Below are positions 1 through 10,437 of a stretch of 64,000 nt of DNA, piece by piece. The stretch covers positions 63,269,821 through 63,333,820 of the forward strand of contig NC_083346.1 of NCBI RefSeq assembly GCF_019175385.1, written 5' to 3'. A model generated the notes under the pieces. The model was given only the letters and a program-made list of their open reading frames with translations. It was not told the DNA's origin and made no database searches. This DNA is from Lycium barbarum (Eukaryota; Streptophyta; Magnoliopsida; Solanales; Solanaceae). Positions within the stretch are counted from its first letter, which is position 1; every line of letters starts with the position of its first letter. The translations under genes were made by a program, and so were the position numbers.

Positions 1-26
1 ACGAATGTTTCAAAAGGGGGGAAGAA
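1..26 (+). other. 3' internal end and polypurine tract of element Z
   Basis: The window opens inside the last bases of a plus-strand LTR retrotransposon. CGAATGTT at 2-9 is the right arm of the hairpin that precedes the polypurine tract in nearly every element here. The purine run AAAAGGGGGGAAGAA at 12-26 primes plus-strand DNA synthesis in this class. The LTR starts directly after it. Confidence 0.85.
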
Positions 27-1471
27 TGTTACACCTTGGAAATTTCTCCGTGAACATACAATGAATAGACTAACGAAGAATACGAGTATACAATGTTTTA
101 ATCAGAAGGGAATGACGTTTGACGACCCTAAGTAAGATTTCAAAGGCAATGGGAATAAGAGATAGGTTATGCTCCACAATGACTAATTATAGGTTCTGAA
201 GACGTGAAAGTTGCAGATTTACACTTTGGCCCAGTCGACCGTAAAATGAAATATGGACCGTAAAGTGGTATACAGCCCGTAAAATACCATGTCGTATTTT
301 AACTTACAAACTTCAACTTTCTGCCAAAGACTTGAACGGCTAAAAATGACTTGAAATACGGCCCGTAAACTGAGTCGTAAACCACCATGTCCTCTGCCTG
401 ACTTTCTGGTTCTGTTATGCCTTAATACGTCCACAGAATACGGGCCGTAAACTGGAATACGGACCGTAAACTAGGTTTACGACCACTGTGCACTTCAACT
501 ACTGTTCAATTCAGATAAGATTTTTAAGTCATCAAAAAGGAGACCCAAGCTCATTAGTTCATTTCATTTCCACGATACTCCTCTCTAGAAACCTCTACAA
601 TATTCTCTACTCTTCATCTACAAGAAAACAAAGGAAATCAAAGATCAATATCAAGAATCCAAGTGAATCAAGTGTATGAAACTAATAAAAGTTCATCCAA
701 GTTAAGAAATTTCAAGAGAAGTAAACTAGGGTTTTGGTGCAAGAAGAGTAATACCACTCAAGGCTTGTTCCTACAACATCTAAGGTAAGTTTTATGGCAT
801 CTGCGTGTTATTTAGGGTATGAAAGAGTTGAAACACTTGGATTATAGAAGGATGTAAGAAATGGGTCATGAAAGTGTGAATAGTAGCACTGTTAAGTAAA
901 GGTTTGAATTGTGCCATGATCATTAGTAAATTGTGATTATGAAAATGTTATGGATTACATTTAGAACATGTAATAAGTATCCTAGGTGAGAAAAATGCAA
1001 CGATGAACCATTGCCATGATTATGGAGAAATTGAAGACAAATTGTGAAATACGAATATTGTAATCGCATGATGAGTGTTGTCTATCATTTTGAGAATGTT
1101 GTTCTGAATGTTTGAGAGTTGATATAGAATATGGGAAGAGTTGTATAAACGAAAGGAAATGTTGTCCAATTTTCTCTAGCGTTAGTAAGCTGTTTTTATA
1201 ATCGCTAGCTAATGTCGATACAAATTCTCTTGAAGGTAGAACATACGCACTAAAGGAGAACAAGCAAGCGATAGATTAGTAAACGACAAAGGTATGTGAG
1301 GCTAGTCCTTTCTTTCTAATGGCATGAATCTTCTAGCATGATTTTGTTTCCTCTTCGTGAGTTCCTATATTTCGAAAAGCTAAAAGCCTAGATCTATGAA
1401 TGGCAATATAAGATAAGAGATATGATATGATGATTCTATAATGTTAATGATGTTAATTATTGCTTACACTC

Positions 1472-1562
1472 ACCTTATGTGCTAATTCCTTCAAGGTGAG
1501 GCAGAATGTCAATGATTACTCCATAATGAAATCGGGGGGATCACGACCTTACGTCACCCCGA
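1472..1562 (+). promoter_or_regulatory. Paired stem-loops in LTR Z
   Basis: Two inverted repeats lie close together. CTCACCTT pairs with AAGGTGAG around a short loop, and ATCGGGG pairs with CCCCGAT around a loop that contains TTACGTCA. The same two structures are found at the same place in LTRs D, F, H and I, and the second stem differs there by paired changes (CGGAG/CTCCG). The function is unknown; TACGTCA also resembles a bZIP binding core. Confidence 0.55.
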
Positions 1563-2215
1563 TAAAGTGTAGTTGATTTTGAGCCTTATGTATGTACTAT
1601 GATAAGATAAGCATGTTATGATGATGATATTACACCGCGCCTATATGGCCGGGCAGTCACCGCTAAGGCGGGAAGCTATACACCATAGCCAAATGGCATG
1701 GGCAGACACCACTAGTGGACGGCATGAGATGATACCCCGGACGCGGGAGGCCTAGACGCAGGCTGATGTTATGATTATCACATCATACCTATATGGACGG
1801 GCAGCTTATACATTTATGCATACATGACATGATGACGATTATGAGTAAGCCAGCATGCATTATTTCCTTTGCACTTGATAGTCAGATACAGATGTTCCAT
1901 ATTGATATTTCTTTTATATCGTTGTCTTATTTCATTGTTTATGCCTCTCATACTCAGTACAATGTTCGTATTGACGTCCTTTTTCTTTGGACGTTGTGTT
2001 AATGCCCACAGGTAGACAGGGAGGTGAGCTTGATCCTGATTCGTAGAAACCAGTAGCTGATTGAGAGCACTCCATTGTTTGGAGGTGCTTATGATGATTC
2101 TTTTGGGTATATGTATTTTGGGCATGACAGGGTCTTATCCCGTCCTTATGTTTAGCACTCCAGTAGAGGCTCATAGATGCGCAGTGTGGAACAGATGGTC
2201 TCATGAGATTTCTAT

Positions 2216-2218
<3 letters not shown>

Positions 2219-2276
<58 letters not shown>
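2219..2276 (+). repeat. (AT)n microsatellite in LTR Z
   Basis: An uninterrupted AT dinucleotide run of about 56 bases lies in the last 250 bp of the LTR. LTR I has a similar run at the equivalent place (56974-57004 in its 3' copy), so the site seems prone to expansion. Confidence 0.95.
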
Positions 2277-2280
<4 letters not shown>

Positions 2281-2458
2281 TTGATGGCCGAGAGGCATTT
2301 GTATATAAAAGTATTTACGTTCCTATATGAAATAAGATTTTCCTACAATTTGAGTATAAATGTGGTAAAAGAGCTAGATGAGCATGATAAGAAATAGAAC
2401 GAGCGTTCTCGGTGGTTAGCCCCGGGTACCCGTTGCGGCCCCTAGTTGGGTCGTGACA

Positions 2459-3952
2459 GTTATCGTCATCGCTATTATCGTCGTTATCATTATCGTCGTT
2501 CATTACATCTACCCTTATAGGATTATTCGTCATATGAGGAACTTAGTACAATCGTAACATATCGAGAATCAAAAGCTTAGCAGCATTTTTGAAGATAGAG
2601 TCATTTGGAGGACATCATAGACTTATAGAAGATTTAGATGATTGGCCAAAGAACCATGCCTTATGAATGAAGGGTTATCCTTACATACCTTTCCGTTCAA
2701 CTATTTTACCACTTGCATGTTCTCCTTCAACGCTCACGTTTCTACCTTCATTAAAGTTATACTATCATTAGAAATCGATAGCTAGCATGCACGACTAAAA
2801 CTAGAGAAAATCGGACAACATCTCCTTTATTTATATGACATTCCTCCACATCGTATATCAACTCCCAAATGTCAATAATAAATTCACAATATCATAACAA
2901 TATTCTTTTTTTATCCACATTTTCTATATTTCCCAATTTACTCCCAATTATCCATATCCATAATAACACACATTCACATTCATTCATATACAATGTCTAC
3001 CCCATGTTCTTAACATCCTTTATAACATGATTATAATCGTATCGTATCACGAATCATTACTCAATCCAAACTACTACTCAAAGGTGACACTACTCCCACA
3101 TTTAAGACCCATTTTCTATATTCCTCTACAATCCAAGTGTTTCAACTTTGAAATACCTTAAACAACATGGAAATACAATAAATATTACCTTAGATGTTGT
3201 AGGAACAATATTTGGATGGAAATACTTCACTTGAGTCAAAACCCTAGTTCATCTCCAATGAGATTTCTTGACTTGGATGATCTTTTAATGGGTTTGTTAT
3301 GCTTGATTCACTTAGTTTATGTTGTTGATCACTAATATCTCATGAATTATTGTGGAAGAAATGTAGAAAGATGTTTTAGAGAGAAGGGGTGTGATAGGGA
3401 AATGAAATGAAATGAAACTTGGATCCCTCATTTAATACACAAAATTTTGTCCCGACCAGTTCTACGGACCAACATAGGGTCCATATAATTTATACTGATC
3501 GTATGTCTGGCCGAAGATTTGGTCCAGAGAGGGGTGCCAATCTGGGCTGAATGTACAGTCCAACATACGGTCAATATGCTTTATACGACTAGTATGTTTG
3601 GTCGTATAATCCCTAGTTTTTCGACGTTCGTTCTCGTCAACTCGTTTGATCTCCAATCCTTATGGAACCTTCTTAGCACCTGTTTATCACCTCATTAACA
3701 ATCTAAGGGACGTTATAACGCTTCTCCTAAGCATTGTTAAATGTTCGTTTACTTGTTACTCGTAATTCCTTTTCGATACCTATCGTATGCCTTACCTTCT
3801 CCTGGCAAACTTTCTTCCCCTATCTCGAACACCTTTGAAATCTTAACTAGGGTCATCAAATATCATTCCTTACTTATCGAGATACCGTATGCTTCGTTCT
3901 CTTCGTTAGTCTATTCATTGTGCAGCAATGGAAAATTTTCCGAGGTGTAACA
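2459..3952 (-). mobile_element. Partial 3' LTR of element A
   Basis: On the minus strand an LTR starts TGTTACACCTCGG at 3952 and runs leftward. It shows the landmarks of LTR J: the shared AAGGTTCCATAAGGATTGGA stretch (about 3650-3670), the tacgg-type palindromic cluster (about 3455-3610), a splice-donor-like GGTAATATT-type region (about 3188), the short GATGTTGTCC box (about 2815-2830) and GGTATGTAAGG (about 2685). The half nearest the LTR end is missing because element Z is inserted at 2458/2459; the rest should lie left of the window. Confidence 0.75.
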
Positions 3953-4060
3953 TTCTTCCGCCCTTAAGAACATTCGTCCTTGAATGTTAAGTCGTCGGGG
4001 ATTCTGTAAAAATTTCGACAGAGTTTCCCCTGTAATATGGCACTACCATCCTGTCAAAAC
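3953..4060 (-). other. Polypurine tract and 3' untranslated end of element A
   Basis: On the minus strand this reads: a conserved GGGGAAACTCTG box (about 4005-4035), the hairpin AACATTCA-AGGA-CGAATGTT (3969-3988), a purine tract interrupted by one C, then the LTR. The stretch stops at 4060 where B is inserted and resumes at 33828. No coding sequence is visible. Confidence 0.8.
4056..4060. repeat. Left TSD (AAAAC) of element B
   Basis: AAAAC directly precedes the TG of B's 5' LTR and is repeated at 33823-33827 directly after the CA of B's 3' LTR. Element A sequence is continuous across the pair. Confidence 0.93.
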
Positions 4061-4406
4061 TGTTATACCCCATATATTTATACGTCGAATTATCCGCAAG
4101 AAAATCGACTCAAGTTAAAGGCGGAATTATTTTCGGACACGAAATAGAAACCTTTAAATTTCAATTTTAAATTAGAACATAAATTATTTATAAATTTTAT
4201 TTGGTGTGGAAATATTATTGGAGATTAGGAACTAATTAATTATGATTAAATTATTAAGTAGGGATTAGGAATTAATTAATTAATTTAATTTTTAAATTGT
4301 GGGCCCCACCCGTTTTTAAATTAAAAAAAATGATTCATTAGTGGGATACATGTCAAGGTAAGTGGACATGTGTCCAAAGACTAGTTCACATAATTTGTGA
4401 ATCAAA

Positions 4407-4501
4407 TTCTTAGCCGTGCACATTGTTGCACAATTCATTTGATTCTTAGCCATGCACATTGTTGCACAATTCATTATGAAAAAAAAAAAAAAAAAAAAAA
4501 A
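4407..4501 (+). repeat. 36-bp direct repeat and A-run in 5' LTR of B
   Basis: Two nearly identical copies of a motif containing GCACATTGTTGCACAATTCA (4407-4439 and 4443-4475) are followed by a run of 23 A at 4479-4501. The whole segment is absent from B's 3' LTR. Confidence 0.85.
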
Positions 4502-5608
4502 GGCACATAGCCATGGCTGTTCTCACGGCCATGGCAGCTCATTAATGAGCTTGAAGGATTTAAGGGAAGAAAAATTAGTTGTAAAAGTGTTCTACGCGTT
4601 CAAGGAGGTGATAGCAACATTGGTATTGAATTGAGGAAGAAGAAATTGCGAAATTGGAGCAATTAAGAGTAGAAATTCCTCCGAGAAAACTAAGGTAAGA
4701 TTTTCTTGTTTTATGATGTAATTGTGTTAATAGTATTTTAATGGAATTATTAGAATTGGATTGGACGAAATTGGAATTAAGAAAATGCATGAAATCGTTG
4801 TTATGCGAAATTGTGGGTTGAAATGAATTTAGAGAAGTTGTTGGGTTGTTGGAATTGTTATGGGCTGAATTGTAAGAATTTTATATGTATATCGTTGTTA
4901 TTGGTATTTCTGTGTTAACAGGAGGGCAATTGGAAATTCGGGATAGATGAATATATAGGGGAAGTGCTGCCCAATTTTCGTTAAGTCTTTAGATAATAGA
5001 AAACCCTAAGCGAGAATATATAAGTTGAAATATAGGTTCTAAAAGAAATGGGCTATAGGTTTGTGAACTAGAAAAATGATTACTAACGATAACGTTACCC
5101 TTGTATTAAATAGGCTAAAAGAGCGACAAAGCGAACGGTTTTGCGATTAGTCGTCAACAGGTATGTAAAGATGTCCTTTCTATCTTTTGGCATGTCTTAG
5201 GCTTAAGTGATGACTGATATGAACTTGGGGTAATTCCATTCATAAGCTTTGAGTGATATTTATGGTTCTTTTTCACTTCTTGATACTACAATTCTCAAGT
5301 GATTGAGTCTTCCTCTCCAGTTTCTGTACGTTGGATAGCTGTCGATACATAAGCTCCTATCCTCAGGAACTCTGTAATAACTAATGTCCAGACTTCTATA
5401 AATTGTTTCATATGATCTTGATACATGTCTATGATTCCCAAGCCTCTTGATATATTCTATAATGATATCCGAGGGATACTTGATATGATTGTCGCTATTG
5501 ATACTCAGGCGTTAATCTTTATTCTTATCTATTGAGTCTCAAAAGATGATTTATATGCATATGGTTACTCACTACTCTTCTCGTGCATACTGTTATTGTA
5601 TCATTCAA

Positions 5609-5902
5609 CGAGTCCCGGGCCGGGTATGTTATCGTGCACAGTGTCACTGCATTATTCACCGAGTCCCTTACTAAAGGGCCGGGTACGGTATATGATGATA
5701 TGATGATATGATTATGACACCGAGTCCCATGATGGGCCGGGTACGGTATATGTATATGATGATATGATGGCATATGATGACTTTATTCATCGAGTCCCTC
5801 ACTAGAGGGTCGGGTACGGTATATATATGTATATGATGATATGATGATATGATGACATGATTATGGCACCGAGTCCCATAATGGGCCGGGTACGGTATAT
5901 AA
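5609..5902 (+). repeat. Minisatellite in 5' LTR of B
   Basis: Five imperfect units of 50-75 bp each begin CGAGTCCC, contain a short self-complementary segment such as CCCTCACTAGAGGG, continue GGGCCGGGTACGGTATATG, and end in GATGATATG-rich spacer. Lengths differ mainly through the ATG-rich spacer. Copies also occur in the 3' LTR on either side of elements C and D (23999-24125, 32842-33055). Confidence 0.85.
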
Positions 5903-6025
5903 TAATGATATGTATGATTTGGTTTCGTAAGGCACAGGCACAGTGATTTCTTGATTATCATACTTGTCTCCTGGAATCTCTATTTCAGTTATGATCCTTT
6001 TTATTGTATTTCATGCTTTATATAC

Positions 6026-6088
6026 TCAGTACATATTTCGTACCGACCCCCTTTACTCGGGGGGCTGCGTTTCATGCGCGCATGTACA
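6026..6088 (+). promoter_or_regulatory. Double hairpin block in 5' LTR of B
   Basis: TCAGTAC (6026-6032) can pair with GTACCGA (6040-6046, one T-G pair), and CCCCC (6047-6051) with the G-run at 6059-6064. TGCGTTTCATGC follows. The same block lies near the 3' end of every complete LTR in the window. The role is not known; RNA structure, transcription start or 3' end formation are possible. Confidence 0.6.
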
Positions 6089-6667
6089 GATAGCCGGTTG
6101 GTGACCCCTCAGCATAGGACTTCTACTCAGCTGTCTTGGAGTGCTCCGTTGTTCCGGAGCCTAGACGTTTGGTACAAATCTTTGATATATGTGTATGTTT
6201 ATCCAGGGGTACGGTAGGGCCCTGTCCCGTCATATGTCATCGTCATTACTCTTAGAGGTCTGTAGACATATGTGTGGGTTGTATATAGACGTTGATCAGC
6301 TGTGTTAGCATGATTTATGTTTTGGGACGTTCCCATTCGTAGTGGCAGCCTTGTCAGCTTGCGTATATGTATAATTTGGGATGTTGTGTGTAGTGGAAGC
6401 CTTGTCGGCTTGCGTATATATAGTTGGGGCATTCCCACGCGTTATGACAGCCTTGCCGGCCTGTGTTCGACGTTATCTATTGATGTTGTCACTCCTAAGG
6501 AGACAGATTGCGTTGATATATAAATATGTGACAGTTTTGAGATGACATTCTGTTTCTTTAAGTTCCAAATTATGTTTAGTTGTGAATTGATTATAGCTAA
6601 CAGATATGTATACGAGTGCCCAGCTCGGGCACTAGTCACGGCCTACGGGGTTGGGTCGTGACAAAAG

Positions 6668-6760
6668 TGGTATCAGAGCAGTTCGTCCTCGGAGTGTCTA
6701 CAGACCGTGTCTAGTAGAGTCTTGTTTATCGGTGTGTTGTGCACCACATCTATAAACAGG
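6668..6760 (+). promoter_or_regulatory. Primer binding site and leader hairpin of B
   Basis: TGGTATCAGAGCA (6668-6680) is complementary to the 3' end of plant initiator methionine tRNA and would prime minus-strand synthesis. About 45 bases on, TGTTTAT (6724-6730) pairs with ATAAACA (6752-6758), extended by GGTGTG/CACAC-type pairing. A hairpin here is shared by B, C, D, F and I and is a candidate packaging or dimerisation signal. Confidence 0.8.
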
Positions 6761-7133
6761 AAGCTACAGGGCATTTAGGATGTTACCTTTCTTTCATATC
6801 TAAGATCATGCGATAGAGCCAAACCATAGGAAATGAGATTCCTTATACTAACCCTTAATTTCAGCAGAAGAAGCGTATCGACAGAGGGGAGTGACTGATG
6901 ATATTTGAAGTTATAAGTACGCAGGTAAGCAGCGATGTGAGAGATATATGTTGGGCAAGGTATTTGGAGCACGATTGAAAGGTAAAGTTGAAGATTGAAA
7001 GGGAAGTAAATAGGAAAGTGTAACAGGTGCAGTTTGAGTTGGACATACGAGGTAAGTTCATTAGTTTCATATTATAGTCGATATTGGGAGCCCTGTGTAG
7101 CTGTGATATGATATAATATATATATATATATAT
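6761..7133 (+). other. Internal leader of B without gag
   Basis: This matches the leader of the gag-bearing elements up to TTTCAGCAG at about 6861, where C and F have TTTCAGTAATG and gag begins. Here no long reading frame follows. The segment ends in a (TA)n run at 7112-7133 where solo LTR E is inserted. I see no coding sequence. Confidence 0.65.
7129..7133. repeat. Left TSD (TATAT) of solo LTR E
   Basis: TATAT precedes the LTR and recurs at 10438-10442. Because the site is inside a TA run the match alone is weak evidence, but B's interior continues across the pair. Confidence 0.7.
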
Positions 7134-9218
7134 TGTTATATCCCGCATTTCGTACGTTCGGATAATTCGAGATAATCGCGGGAATTTAAGGACGAGGTTA
7201 TATTTTGATTTTTGTTTAGCACACAAGTTGCTTAAGAAAATTTTGATGTGGAAATGTTAAGAAAGGTTAGGGGTAAAAAAGGGAATTCGCAAGACGACTC
7301 ATAGAAATACGGAGGAAGGCTAAGGGCAAACATGGAATTTGGAAAATTATTTTTCATGAATTGCAAGACCAAAAAAAAAAAAAATAAGTGGGCTTGGAGA
7401 ATTAATGGGCCATTTGGCCGTCCACCTTGATGGGCCAAGGCCCATGTTGGAGTTTAAAATAAGTCCACAAGATGATTTAATTGTCATATTATTTTCATCT
7501 TCTTTCCTTAGAAGATTAAAGAAACTAGAAGAAGAAAGAGAGGAGCAAGGCCATTCGGCCATGTATGGTTGAGCAAGAACCTTGAGAAACAAATTGTTCA
7601 AAAATTATTTTCCTACTATTTGGAAGGTCCCTAGCAAAGTGAAGTAATTATTGGAGCAAGAAAAACATCTATTCTTGCAAAAGGCAACTTTAGCCAAGAG
7701 AGAAGATAAGTGGAAAAGGTAAGAATTCAAACTCCTTTTATATGCTATGGATTGTTGTGTATGTTGTAGTATGTAGAAATGAATGAAATTCATGAAAATA
7801 TGGAAGTGTGTGGTGGCCGTGTATATGTGGTGTTGTGGCCGTGTATATGTGTGGTGTGTAGGAACAATGATTCAATTATTTTATTTAGTGTTTTAGTTGT
7901 TGTTGTTGTGAATTCTATGTTGATAATGAAGATTTAATGATTCTAGTTGAAGTCGTAAATGTTGGAGAGTGGTTGTGGAAGACAATGTGACTATAATATC
8001 ATTCCTTGTAAATATGGAAAACAATGTTGTTAGTGTGTGAATTTTTGGTGAAGTTCATGAAATTGGAGGAAGAAAATGTGTTGTTATTGTTCTTATTCCA
8101 TTTAGAAGATTTCGAGTGGCATAGCATATGGGTTGGATCATTTGAATATTGTACGGATTGTTTGAAGTATTCTTGAATATTGTTTAAATGGTTGCGGATT
8201 TGAATTTGAATATGTAAGCAATTATAAATTGAACGTAAATGGAAAGTCGTCAAAGTTTGTAGAAATAAGTTGTTAATGTTAGAATGCGTTTGAATTGATT
8301 GTCGATATTGTTGGAATAATTGTTGGCATTGTTGTTGCTAAGTTGGCCGAGTAAATTCTCGGATTTGTTGTTGTATGTTTGGCCGATTTGAATTCTCGGG
8401 GATTTGCATTTACAGGGGAAATGCTGCTGAAATTTCTGTAGATTAACTGTTGGTTTAGAATTGGACTCTAAGTGTTTATGGCTAATGTTTGGTATATATG
8501 AATATGGTTGTAGATCTTGCGAAGCAAAAAGGCTTAAGTTCGGGTTAGCATAGAAAGCGGACAAGGTATGTAAGGCTAACCCTTTCTTTCTTTGGCATGT
8601 CCTAGAGCCAAGTAAGGTATGATATTGATATGCACATTGGGGTTACTCTATTCTGTGATTCTGAGTTTGTCTATGATTCGTATCCCCCTTTTTGATATGT
8701 CTCTATGATTTCTGAAGCTCTATTTAATATGTATCCGAGTCTGCCTATGATTCTGATTCACTTCTGATATAAGTATGTCTGATATGATCGAGTTGTTATA
8801 CGATTGAGTAATGAGATAAGTATAAAGAGTTCTGTTTCTGAAGGAAGTCTGTAAGTTTTAATGTCCCTAACTTTCGTAAAAGATCTCGGATTTGCTTTGC
8901 AATGTTCGTAAAAGTTTTGTGGTAAAAATGTTCGTAACTTTCACGTACATATGGTTCCAAAAGTTATATTTGATTTGATCCATAATGATATCCGAAAGGT
9001 ACTTGATATGGTTGTTGCTTTGATTTTCCAAAAACGGCTTCTCAAACGTTCATAGAAGGTTCTGTACTTCAAACGCTCATAACTTCCTTATACTAAATCG
9101 GATTGATCCGAGACTTGTTTCTGAGCCTTCAGATGTCGGTAAGTGCACGTATACATCGAGTCTGGATTTGTGTGCATATGGTTTCGCACTACTCTGTTCG
9201 TGCAAGCCTCAGTATGTA

Positions 9219-9690
9219 TTTCACTGCGCCCCGGGCCAGGTTCTGTTATCGTGCATCTTCCTCTGCATTGTTCACCCCGTCCCTCTCCCTTGCGGGCCGG
9301 GTTCTGTTATATGTGTATCTGTATATGATGATATGGGGTGGCGGCCAGAATGACATATGATGATTCTGTTCACCACGTTCCGCAATAGAGGGCCGGGATC
9401 TGTTATCTACATATATGGTATATGATTCTGACATGCATTGATGATTCTGTTCACCGCGTCCCTCACTAAAGGGACGGGTTCTGTTACATGCATGTATGGT
9501 ACATGATTTTGGCATATGATGATGTTGTTCACCGCGTCCCCTAGAGGGCCGGGTTCTGTTACATACATATATGATATATGATCTGGCATATGATAATTCT
9601 GTCCACCGCGTCCCTCACTAAAGGGCCGGGATCTGTTATATTATTCTGTTCACTGCGTCCCTCACTAAAGGGTCGGGATCTGTCATACGC
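9219..9690 (+). repeat. Minisatellite in solo LTR E
   Basis: About seven imperfect units are built around CGCGTCCCTCACTAAAGGG, then CCGGGWTCTGTTAT, with variable spacers. CCCTCACTAAAGGG can fold on itself. It sits where B has its own different minisatellite. Confidence 0.85.
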
Positions 9691-9979
9691 ATATACGATT
9701 TATGATTCTGACATGCATGATCTGTGTTTGGAAAGTAAACCTTCTAGCAATTCTGTACCTTATGTACCCCTTCTGACATCGGACTTCGGCATATATGATC
9801 TGTGTCTGGAAGCCAAGTATTCTGATATTCTGGATCTGCATTTTTTTTCTGACATGTGATCTCTGCATACACGATTTGTGATTGGAAAGTAAGTGCTTTG
9901 GTAATCTGGATACTGTACTCACTCTTGTACTGTTTGTTTCGGTTACGGTTCTGTTTTCTGTATTTCATGCTTTACATAC

Positions 9980-10036
9980 TCAGTACATATTCCGTACTGA
10001 CCCCCCTTTCTTCGGGGGCTGCGTTTCATGCCACGC
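9980..10036 (+). promoter_or_regulatory. Double hairpin block in LTR E
   Basis: TCAGTAC (9980-9986) pairs with GTACTGA (9994-10000); CCCCCC (10001-10006) pairs with GGGGG (10014-10018). GCTGCGTTTCATGCCACGCAG follows in two pieces and ends in an acceptor-like CAG. Confidence 0.6.
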
Positions 10037-10437
10037 AGGTACACCCAGATGAGTACAGGGCACTGTTAGAAGATGCTTCAGCTGGATTGGCAACTCCATT
10101 TGTTCCTGGAGTGTTGCCGAGTCAGAGTATATGTGCTGTGACGTTTGTTCGAGAATAGAGACTTAGCAGACAGAATCGTGGGTTTAGGATGTCAGTTTTG
10201 TCAGCGGCTCCGTCAGCCGATGTGTCTTTATGTATTATGTTATGGATTGCATAAGACTACAAATTTGGTTTGATTCGAGAACGATAAAAGAAAGATTTGA
10301 AAGCTTACTATGTATTTTACTTTTATTTGATTTCAGAGTCCGAACAGATTATGTATGTATTAAGAGTCTGTGGGTTCGCTCGGCTCCGGATGTGGGGTCA
10401 GGTGCCCATCACACCCTAGGGAGATTAGGGTGTGACA

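Larger units (their letters stand above)
27..2458 (+). mobile_element. 3' LTR of Ty3/gypsy element Z
   Basis: A complete LTR of about 2.43 kb starts TGTTACACC after a polypurine tract and ends TCGTGACA. Its upstream interior lies outside the window. It carries the shared LTR blocks: clustered ACGGNCCGTA-type motifs (about 230-480), a splice-donor-like GGTAAG near 784, the AAATGYTGYC box near 1160, GGTATGT near 1291, paired CTCACCTT/AAGGTGAG and ATCGGGG/CCCCGAT arms (about 1470-1562), a degenerate CACCGCTAAGGCGGG minisatellite (about 1632-1740) and the double hairpin (about 1950-2000). GTTAT follows the LTR at 2459-2463 and should be the right copy of its TSD. The sequence after it belongs to the minus-strand LTR of element A, so Z is inferred to be inserted in A. 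Confidence 0.88.
4061..6663 (+). mobile_element. 5' LTR of element B
   Basis: The LTR starts TGTTATACC and ends TCGTGACA, followed after four bases by a primer binding site. Blocks in order: a GGTAAG donor-like site (4692), GGGGAAGTGCTGCCC box (about 4960), GGTATGT (about 5159), a GAGTCCC/GGGCCGGG minisatellite (5609-5902) and the double hairpin (6026-6064). It is about 400 bp longer than the 3' LTR near its start because 4166-4570 is missing from the 3' copy. Confidence 0.92.
7134..10437 (+). mobile_element. Solo LTR E
   Basis: A single complete LTR of about 3.3 kb (TGTTATATCCCG...GTGTGACA) has no primer binding site after it and no polypurine tract before it. B's interior continues on both sides. 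It is the usual product of recombination between the two LTRs of one element. Blocks: GGTAAG (7717), the AAATGCTGC box (about 8415), GGTATGT (about 8566), a minisatellite (9219-9690), the double hairpin (9980-10018). Its end resembles that of the D LTR and its start that of F, so it is a relative of both. Some reading frames of 80-120 codons occur in it but look like chance. Confidence 0.9.

Noticed and set aside
2061..2330. Frames ending in a Tyr-Ile repeat
   Set aside because: They are translations of the (AT)n microsatellite in LTR Z.
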